From Arthrobacter sp. HY1533 (lineage in GTDB: Bacteria > Actinomycetota > Actinomycetes > Actinomycetales > Micrococcaceae): a DNA stretch of 64,000 nt. A model generated the notes under the pieces. The model was not told where the DNA came from. It saw only the letters and a list, made by a program, of their open reading frames with translations, and ran no database searches. The first letter of the stretch is position 1, and every line of letters starts with the position of its first letter. Shown here piece after piece: positions 57,941 through 64,000 of the stretch. The DNA lies in contig NZ_JANKZF010000017.1 of assembly GCF_027568515.1 (NCBI RefSeq), forward strand, positions 52,400-116,399, given 5' to 3'. A program made the translations under genes and the position numbers.

Positions 57941-59728
57941 ATGGCCTTCCCCCGCGCCAACAGCGCCCCGCAGTTCAACTTGAACGCACCGGGGCTGGCC
58001 CATGATCCGCACTGGTACCGCAAGGCCGTGTTCTATGAGGTCCTGGTGCAGAGCTTTGCCGATGCCAACGGCGACGGCGCGGGGGACTTTTCCGGGCTCA
58101 TCTCCCGCCTGGACTACCTGCAGTGGTTGGGGGTTGACTGCCTGTGGCTGCCGCCGTTCTTTGACTCGCCCCAGCTCGACGGCGGCTACGACGTCCGCGA
58201 CTTCACCGCCGTCATGGAGACGTACGGGACCATCCTGGACTTCAAGTCGCTGGTCACCCAGGCCCATGAGCGCGGCATGCGCATCATCATTGACCTGCCC
58301 CTGAACCACACCTCGGACCAGCACCCCTGGTTCAAGGCGTCCCGGGAAGACCCCACGGGCCCCTTTGGCGACTTCTACATGTGGAGCGACACCACCGAGC
58401 TGTACCAGGACGCCCGCGTCATTTTCATTGACACGGAGGAGTCCAATTGGACCTTTGACCCCATCCGCCGGCAGTTCTTTTGGCACAGGTTCTTCAGTCA
58501 CCAGCCGGACTTGAACTACAGGAACCCCGCCGTCCGCGAGGCAATCTTTGATGTGGTGCGGTTCTGGCTTGAGCAGGGCATTGACGGATTCCGGGCCGAC
58601 GCCATTCCCTACCTGTATGCGGAGGACGGCACCAACTGCGAGAACCTGCCGGAGACCCACCAGTTCCTGCAGGACCTGCGGGCCATGGTCGACGCCGAGT
58701 TCCCCGGCCGGGTGATCATCGCCGAGGCGAACCAGATGCCGCATGAGGTGGTCGACTACTTCGGCACACAGGAGAACCCCGAATGCCACATGGCGTTCCA
58801 CTTTCCCATCATGCCGCGGCTCTACTACGCGCTGCGGGACCAGAAGGCCGCCCCCATCGTGGAGACGCTGGCCAACACCCCTGACATTCCCGCGGGCGCG
58901 CAGTGGGGAACGTTCCTGCGAAACCATGACGAGCTGACCCTGGAAATGGTGACGCCCTCCGAACGTGAGGCCATGTTGGGGTGGTACGCCCCGGATTCGC
59001 GCATGCGCGCCAACATTGGCATCAGGCGCCGGCTGGCACCGCTGCTGGACAACTCCCGTGCCGAGATGGAGCTCATCAATGCGCTGCTGCTGGCCCTGCC
59101 CGGCAGCCCCTTCCTCTACTACGGGGACGAGATCGGCATGGGGGACAACATCTGGCTCGACGACCGCGATGCCTCCCGCACACCCATGCAGTGGAACCCG
59201 GACCGGAACGCGGGCTTTTCCAGCGCCGATCCGGGCAAGTTGTTCCTGCCCGTGGTGCAATCCCTGGTCTACCACTACAACCACGTCAACGTGGAGGCCC
59301 AGACCGCCCACACGAGTTCACTGCTGCACTGGAACAAGCAAATCCTCAAGGTCCGCAAGGCCCATCCCGCCTTTGGCCTGGGCCGGCATGAGAACGTGCC
59401 CAGCTCGCACGAGTCGGTGCTGGCTTTTCTGCGCGTCCTGCCGGTGGGCAACGAGGAGGGGGAAACGCCGGAATCCATGCTGTGCGTGTTCAACCTGTCC
59501 CAGCACCCCTCCGCAGCCACGCTGCACCTGCCCGCCCTGGCCGGCCGCGGACTGCGCGATGTCTTCGGCAACGACATCTTCCCCGGAATTGACGACGACG
59601 GCCACCTCACCTTGACGCTGGGCTCCTACGACTTCTTTTGGCTGCGCGTGCGTTCACAGGCATCCAACGCCCAGTCCACCATGACCCAGGCGCTGCCGGT
59701 GGTCGACGGATCGGTCCACGGCTACTGA
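57941..59728 (+). CDS. treS: Trehalose synthase (trehalose-maltose isomerase) TreS
   Basis: A 595-residue GH13 enzyme from ATG 57941, 2 nt after glgE. AVFYEVLVQSFADANGDGAGDF, LDYLQWLGVDCLWLPPFF, nucleophile D220 in DGFRADAIPYLY, acid/base E262 in RVIIAEANQMP and LRNHDELTLEMV all match TreS. It interconverts trehalose and maltose and here supplies maltose to the kinase domain downstream. It ends TGATG, overlapping the next ATG. Upstream in-frame sequence lies inside glgE and is not used. Confidence 0.95.
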   Translation: MAFPRANSAPQFNLNAPGLAHDPHWYRKAVFYEVLVQSFADANGDGAGDFSGLISRLDYLQWLGVDCLWLPPFFDSPQLDGGYDVRDFTAVMETYGTILDFKSLVTQAHERGMRIIIDLPLNHTSDQHPWFKASREDPTGPFGDFYMWSDTTELYQDARVIFIDTEESNWTFDPIRRQFFWHRFFSHQPDLNYRNPAVREAIFDVVRFWLEQGIDGFRADAIPYLYAEDGTNCENLPETHQFLQDLRAMVDAEFPGRVIIAEANQMPHEVVDYFGTQENPECHMAFHFPIMPRLYYALRDQKAAPIVETLANTPDIPAGAQWGTFLRNHDELTLEMVTPSEREAMLGWYAPDSRMRANIGIRRRLAPLLDNSRAEMELINALLLALPGSPFLYYGDEIGMGDNIWLDDRDASRTPMQWNPDRNAGFSSADPGKLFLPVVQSLVYHYNHVNVEAQTAHTSSLLHWNKQILKVRKAHPAFGLGRHENVPSSHESVLAFLRVLPVGNEEGETPESMLCVFNLSQHPSAATLHLPALAGRGLRDVFGNDIFPGIDDDGHLTLTLGSYDFFWLRVRSQASNAQSTMTQALPVVDGSVHGY

Positions 59729-62700
59729 TGGGCCATTCGCTGGAGGAGCTCCTCACCGACTGGCTGCCCCGCCAGCGCTGGTACCCGCGCAAGGGGGCAG
59801 CCGGGCTCGGCGCCCGTGTGCACATTGTGGACAGTTTTGGGATTCCATCCCCGGATCCCTCGACCACCTTCCGCGTGCTGTTGCTCGGCGTGGACATTCC
59901 CTCCCCGGCGGGGAGCCGCGGGGCACTGGACGGCAACCACGGAGGGTCCCTGGACCTGGCCGGCGGCGGGCATGGCGGTTCCGTGCCGAGCTTGCTTCTG
60001 CAGGTGCCCATCACCATCGCGCATTCTGGCGCAGCTGTGCCAGAAACTGGTGGCGGGGCCGGCGGCGGCACTGCCAGCGGGGCGGGGCAGCCGGGTTGGC
60101 TTGGCGCCTCAGCGGCCGGGCCCCACTGGGCCCGGACCGGCGGCCTGGTTCGCGACGGCCTCTCTGACCCCGCCTTTGTGCAGGCCTGGCTTGCATCGCT
60201 GGGACGCGCCGCCGGCTCAGCCGGACCCGGTGCCGCGGACATTGACCTCTGGGTGAATCCGGCCATGCCGGCGTTCGGTTCCCTGCCCGCCGCCAACATC
60301 CGCACGGTGTCCAGCGAGCAGTCCAACACCTCGGTGATGTTTGAGCTCGGTGGCCGCCCGCTCATAGCCAAGTTCTTCCGCGTGCTCCATGAAGGAGTCC
60401 ACCCCGAGCAGGAGATAGGCCAGGCGCTCGCGGGCCTGGCCTCTGCCGGCGAGCAGCTTGCCGTCCCTGAGCTGCAGGCGTCCGGGACCTTCGGGGCCCC
60501 GGGCACCACGCTTTTTGTCATCCACTCGTTCCTGGCCGGGGCCAAGGACGGCTGGGCACTGGCCCTGTCGCATGCCCGGGAGGGCAGGGACTTTTCGCCC
60601 CATGCCCGTCAAATAGGTGAAGCCCTGGCCCGGCTGCACGCAGGCCTGCGAACAACCATGGGGACCAAGGGCCTTGACGATGGTGAGGCGGCGGACTTTG
60701 TCCGCGCCCTCAGCGCCCGCCTGCAGGACGCCTGGTCGCTGGCAGCCGATGCAGTGGGCCCTTACGGCGGGCAATTCCACGCCTTTCTGGCGCAACTGGG
60801 CCAAATAGACCTGGTGCCTTCCGTGCAACGCATCCATGGCGACCTCCACCTGGGCCAGCTCTTGCACCAGGAGGCGGCCGACGGCGGCTGGTACATTCTG
60901 GACTTCGAGGGCGAGCCGCTGCGTCCCCTCTCGGAGCGGGGCCGCCCGGACGTGGCGCTTCGCGATGTGGCGGGCATGTTGCGGTCCCTCGACTACGCCG
61001 GAGCCCAGGCTGCGGTGCCGGGCGGACCGGATCGGGACAGCATTGCCCGGTGGGTCCGGGCCGCAGACCATGCCTTCATACAGGGCTATGAAAGCGGCAC
61101 CGGTGAAACAATTTCACGGCGCGACGCCCTTTTCATGGCATTGTGGCTGGACAAGGCACTTTATGAAGTTGTTTATGAATTACAGAACCGGCCCGATTGG
61201 GTCTGGGTGCCGGTAAATGCCGTGCGAGTTTTGTTTGAATCGATGGAAAGTGGTGTGGACATGGGAATCAATGAATTAGCCCCTCTCGCAGTGGATGCCG
61301 GAGTCTTGGCGCGAATTTCCGATGGGACCCACTTTGCCCCGCACTCTGTGCTGGGGGCGCACCTGGGCAGCGAAGGGGTTGCCACCGTGCGGGCCCTGCG
61401 CCACCTGGCGGAGTCGGTAACAGTGGTCACGGCTGGCGGGGAATTCCCCATGGCCCACGAACACGGCGGAATTTGGGTGGCCGTGGTCCCCGTCGAGGAA
61501 CCGGGGCACGTACCCGACTACCGCCTGGACGTCAGCTATGACGGGGTTGTCCACCGCACCGACGACCCCTACCGCTACCTGCCCACCGTGGGCGAGCTGG
61601 ACATGCACCTCATGGCAGAGGGCCGGCATGAAACGCTCTGGACGGTGCTGGGTGCACATGTCCACCGCTACCACTCCGAATTGGGCGACATTTCGGGTGT
61701 GAGCTTCTCCGTTTGGGTGCCGGCAGTGCAGGCCGTGCGGGTCATTGGCAATTTCAATGGCTGGGACGGCCGGGCCCATGCCATGCGCAGCCTGGGCAGC
61801 AGCGGAATCTGGGAACTGTTCATCCCGGACGTTGCCGTCGGCGAATGCTACAAATTTGAGATTCTCACCGAAGGCGGTGAGTGGCTGCAGAAGGCCGACC
61901 CCATGGCCTATGGCACCGAGGTTCCGCCCCTGACAGCTTCGCGGGTGGTCGAGTCGACGTACTCATTCAAGGATGCCGACTGGATGGCCCGGCGGGCGGA
62001 GACAGATCCGCACAACTCGCCCATGAGCGTCTACGAAGTGCACCTTGGCTCTTGGCGTCCCGGGCTCAGCTACAAGGAGCTGGCCACGGACCTGGTGGAA
62101 TATGTCCAGCGGCTCGGATTCACCCATGTTGAACTCATGCCCGTCGCCGAGCACCCGTTTGGTGGCTCCTGGGGCTACCAGGTCACCTCCTACTTTGCGC
62201 CGACCTCCCGGTTTGGCCATCCGGACGAATTCCGCCACCTGGTGGACGCACTCCACCAGGCCGGCGTCGGCGTCATCATGGACTGGGTGCCGGCGCACTT
62301 CCCCAAGGATGAATGGGCCCTGGCAAAATTCAACGGCGGGGCACAGTACGAGCACTCCGACCCCCGCCTCGGCGAGCACCCTGACTGGGGCACCCTCATC
62401 TTCGACTTCGGCCGCAACGAGGTCCGCAACTTCCTGGTGGCCAACGCGCTGTACTGGTTCGAGGAATTCCACATCGACGGACTGCGCGTGGATGCCGTGG
62501 CATCGATGCTGTACCTGGACTACTCGCGCGAGGACGGCGCCTGGAGCCCCAACCGCTTTGGCGGGCGGGAAAACCTCGAGGCCATCAGCTTCCTGCAGGA
62601 AATGAACGCCACGGCGTACCGCCGCAACCCCGGCATCGTCACGATCGCCGAGGAGTCCACGGCATTCCCGGGCGTCACCGCGCCCACCAGCGGGGGAGGG

Positions 62701-63459
62701 CTGGGCTTTGGCATCAAGTGGAACATGGGGTGGATGCACGATTCCCTGACGTACATGTCGGAAGACCCGGTCAACCGCGGCTGGCACCACAACCAAATTA
62801 CGTTCTCCCTTGTTTATGCGTTCACGGAAAACTTCCTGTTGCCCATCAGCCATGACGAGGTGGTCCACGGCAAGGGATCGCTGCTGCGCAAGATGCCGGG
62901 GGACCGCTGGCAGCAGCTGGCCAACCTGCGCGCCTACCTTGCCTTCCAGTGGGCACACCCCGGCAAGCAGCTGATCTTCATGGGCACGGAGTTTGGCCAG
63001 GAAGCCGAATGGAGCGAGCAGCACGGTCTCGACTGGTGGCTGGCGGAAAATCCCGCACACGCCGGCATCCAGGACCTGGTGCGCGAGTTGAACCTGACGT
63101 ACGCCGGCACGCCTGCGCTGTACGAGCTGGACAATGTGGCGGAAGGCTTCACCTGGCTCAACGGTGGGGACACGGCAAACAATGTGGTCTCCTTCGTTCG
63201 CTGGGACAAGGCCAGCACGCCCCTGGTCTGCATCGTGAACTTCGCCGGTGTCGCCTACGAGGGCTACCGGGTGGGGCTCCCCGCAGCGGGGCTTTGGCGG
63301 GAGGCGCTCAATACCGACCTCGCTTCCTTCGGCGGTTCGGATGTCAGGAACATCGGGGATCTCGCGGCGGAGGAGCGGCCCTGGGACGGCCAGGAGGCAT
63401 CGCTCAGCCTCCGAGTTCCGCCGCTGGGTGCGCTGTACCTGGTGCCCGTGGCCAGCTAG
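59728..63459 (+). CDS. Maltokinase-branching enzyme fusion (Mak/Pep2 + GlgB)
   Basis: A 1243-residue protein from ATG 59728. Residues 1-505 are maltokinase: LLTDWLPRQRWYPRKG cap region, a Gly/Ala-rich insertion near residues 70-125, then the kinase core with QRIHGDLHLGQLL (D372) and YILDFEGEPLRPLSERG. After a junction near 505-530, residues 530-1243 are GlgB: GVSFSVWVPAVQAVRVIGNFNGWDG (CBM48), ELMPVAEHPFGGSWGYQVTSYF, nucleophile D922 in IDGLRVDAVASMLY, acid/base E975 in TIAEESTAFPG and LPISHDEVVHGKGSL. The spacing D922-E975 equals that of E. coli GlgB. It couples maltose-1-phosphate synthesis with branching. An ATG at 61261 could start GlgB alone. Confidence 0.93.
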   Translation: MGHSLEELLTDWLPRQRWYPRKGAAGLGARVHIVDSFGIPSPDPSTTFRVLLLGVDIPSPAGSRGALDGNHGGSLDLAGGGHGGSVPSLLLQVPITIAHSGAAVPETGGGAGGGTASGAGQPGWLGASAAGPHWARTGGLVRDGLSDPAFVQAWLASLGRAAGSAGPGAADIDLWVNPAMPAFGSLPAANIRTVSSEQSNTSVMFELGGRPLIAKFFRVLHEGVHPEQEIGQALAGLASAGEQLAVPELQASGTFGAPGTTLFVIHSFLAGAKDGWALALSHAREGRDFSPHARQIGEALARLHAGLRTTMGTKGLDDGEAADFVRALSARLQDAWSLAADAVGPYGGQFHAFLAQLGQIDLVPSVQRIHGDLHLGQLLHQEAADGGWYILDFEGEPLRPLSERGRPDVALRDVAGMLRSLDYAGAQAAVPGGPDRDSIARWVRAADHAFIQGYESGTGETISRRDALFMALWLDKALYEVVYELQNRPDWVWVPVNAVRVLFESMESGVDMGINELAPLAVDAGVLARISDGTHFAPHSVLGAHLGSEGVATVRALRHLAESVTVVTAGGEFPMAHEHGGIWVAVVPVEEPGHVPDYRLDVSYDGVVHRTDDPYRYLPTVGELDMHLMAEGRHETLWTVLGAHVHRYHSELGDISGVSFSVWVPAVQAVRVIGNFNGWDGRAHAMRSLGSSGIWELFIPDVAVGECYKFEILTEGGEWLQKADPMAYGTEVPPLTASRVVESTYSFKDADWMARRAETDPHNSPMSVYEVHLGSWRPGLSYKELATDLVEYVQRLGFTHVELMPVAEHPFGGSWGYQVTSYFAPTSRFGHPDEFRHLVDALHQAGVGVIMDWVPAHFPKDEWALAKFNGGAQYEHSDPRLGEHPDWGTLIFDFGRNEVRNFLVANALYWFEEFHIDGLRVDAVASMLYLDYSREDGAWSPNRFGGRENLEAISFLQEMNATAYRRNPGIVTIAEESTAFPGVTAPTSGGGLGFGIKWNMGWMHDSLTYMSEDPVNRGWHHNQITFSLVYAFTENFLLPISHDEVVHGKGSLLRKMPGDRWQQLANLRAYLAFQWAHPGKQLIFMGTEFGQEAEWSEQHGLDWWLAENPAHAGIQDLVRELNLTYAGTPALYELDNVAEGFTWLNGGDTANNVVSFVRWDKASTPLVCIVNFAGVAYEGYRVGLPAAGLWREALNTDLASFGGSDVRNIGDLAAEERPWDGQEASLSLRVPPLGALYLVPVAS

Positions 63460-63477
63460 AAGCAGGCCCTGGATGTT

Positions 63478-63514
63478 CACCTGCCTGCCGTTTTGTGTTC
63501 ACGGCAGGCAGGTG
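63478..63514 (+). terminator. Terminator of the glgE operon
   Basis: CACCTGCCTGCCGT (63478-63491) and its exact complement (63501-63514) enclose a 9-nt loop, 18 nt after the stop codon. GTATTGTTAG follows. It isolates the glucan operon from the rRNA operon. Confidence 0.8.
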
Positions 63515-63911
63515 GTATTGTTAGTACTCCGCTGAACGAACCGTTCAGATCCGGATCCGACAAAACCACATAACCTTGAAAATAGGTTCAATGGTTTGTG
63601 TTCAAATGAAAATTTGAATTCAGTCGAAATCCTCGATTTGACTTCCGGAAAGTTCAGCGGGTAAGCTTGAAAAGTTGCCCCGGCACTGATCGTCACGGAC
63701 TGTTTGTTGGTTCTGGTGTGTTGGCTGGGTGTGGTTGTTGTTTGAGAACTCAATAGTGTGCCAAGTTTTATTGATACCAATTTATTGTATTGAATTGGTT
63801 ATTTGGTTGGTTGTTGCCGCCCCTGTGGTGATGACTGGCCGTTTAGCTGGTTTCGAATTTAGTGCACATGGCCATCATCTTTTTCCGGTGTGGTTGTGTG
63901 TGTCTGTTTAG
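63515..63911 (+). promoter_or_regulatory. rRNA operon promoter and leader
   Basis: No gene in this interval. TTGACT (63638-63643), 18 nt, TAAGCT (63662-63667) form a strong promoter. An AT-rich upstream stretch (AAAATTTGAATTC) could act as an UP element. Further down, TGTTGTTTGAGAACTCAATAGTG (63733-63755) resembles the actinobacterial boxA/antitermination and processing element; beyond it the leader is U-rich. Two promoters are usual in such operons, but I see only one clearly. Confidence 0.75.
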
Positions 63912-63912
63912 T

Positions 63913-64000
<88 letters not shown>

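Noticed and set aside
59638..59727. Upstream ATG for the maltokinase-GlgB fusion
   Set aside because: Would overlap treS by 91 nt; the TGATG overlap at 59726-59730 is the normal coupling.

Overview
The window joins the tail-to-immunity part of a temperate siphophage genome (about 1-28,838) to a stretch of chromosome from a high-GC actinobacterium, most likely Arthrobacter or a close relative in the Micrococcaceae. Evidence for this placement is the GC-rich coding, senX3-regX3 beside phoU and gpmA, carD followed by ispD-ispF-cysS-rlmB, a complete GlgE trehalose-to-glucan pathway, and an actinobacterial 16S rRNA 5' end at the right edge. No search was possible, so the genus is inferred.

Prophage, 1-28,838, transcribed almost entirely leftward. 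From right to left: a divergent repressor/Cro-like pair with operator-like palindromes (28.1-28.8 kb), then an early operon of mostly small proteins joined by ATGA/GTGA overlaps. It includes a RecB/Cas4-like nuclease, an SSB-like protein, a primase-polymerase domain, a cytosine methyltransferase, a RepA-like helicase, a RusA-like resolvase and many small Cys/His proteins. A strong hairpin at 11.4 kb separates this from the late genes: HNH nuclease, terminase small and large subunits, portal, protease, HK97-type capsid, connectors, major tail protein, tail chaperones with a probable -1 frameshift, and a tape-measure protein cut by the left edge. No integrase or lysis gene is in the window; they would lie further left. 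The right boundary is the 3' end of a tRNA-Thr(CGT) gene, and the last 14 codons of the repressor-like gene run antisense into that tRNA. This layout matches phages in which integration itself decides the form of the repressor.

Chromosome, 28.9-64 kb. First come a secreted hydrolase, holB and tmk (leftward), a cystathionine gamma-synthase-like gene, a small membrane protein, a PhzF-family protein and a SAM methyltransferase. The phosphate module follows: gpmA, phoU, a PHO-box-like direct repeat, senX3 and regX3. A large wall-anchored GH35 beta-galactosidase-like protein and a lipoprotein lead into carD, ispD, ispF, cysS and rlmB.

The glycogen/trehalose block runs from 50.7 to 63.5 kb: glgX, glgP (opposite strand), then the overlapping operon glgE-treS-mak::glgB. 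TreS makes maltose from trehalose, maltokinase phosphorylates it, GlgE polymerises maltose-1-phosphate, GlgB adds branches, and GlgP/GlgX break the glucan down. The maltokinase and branching enzyme are one 1243-residue fusion. The block ends in a perfect hairpin just before the promoter and leader of an rRNA operon. Many starts in both halves have a TANNNT hexamer 6-7 nt upstream of the start codon, which suggests widespread leaderless transcription.
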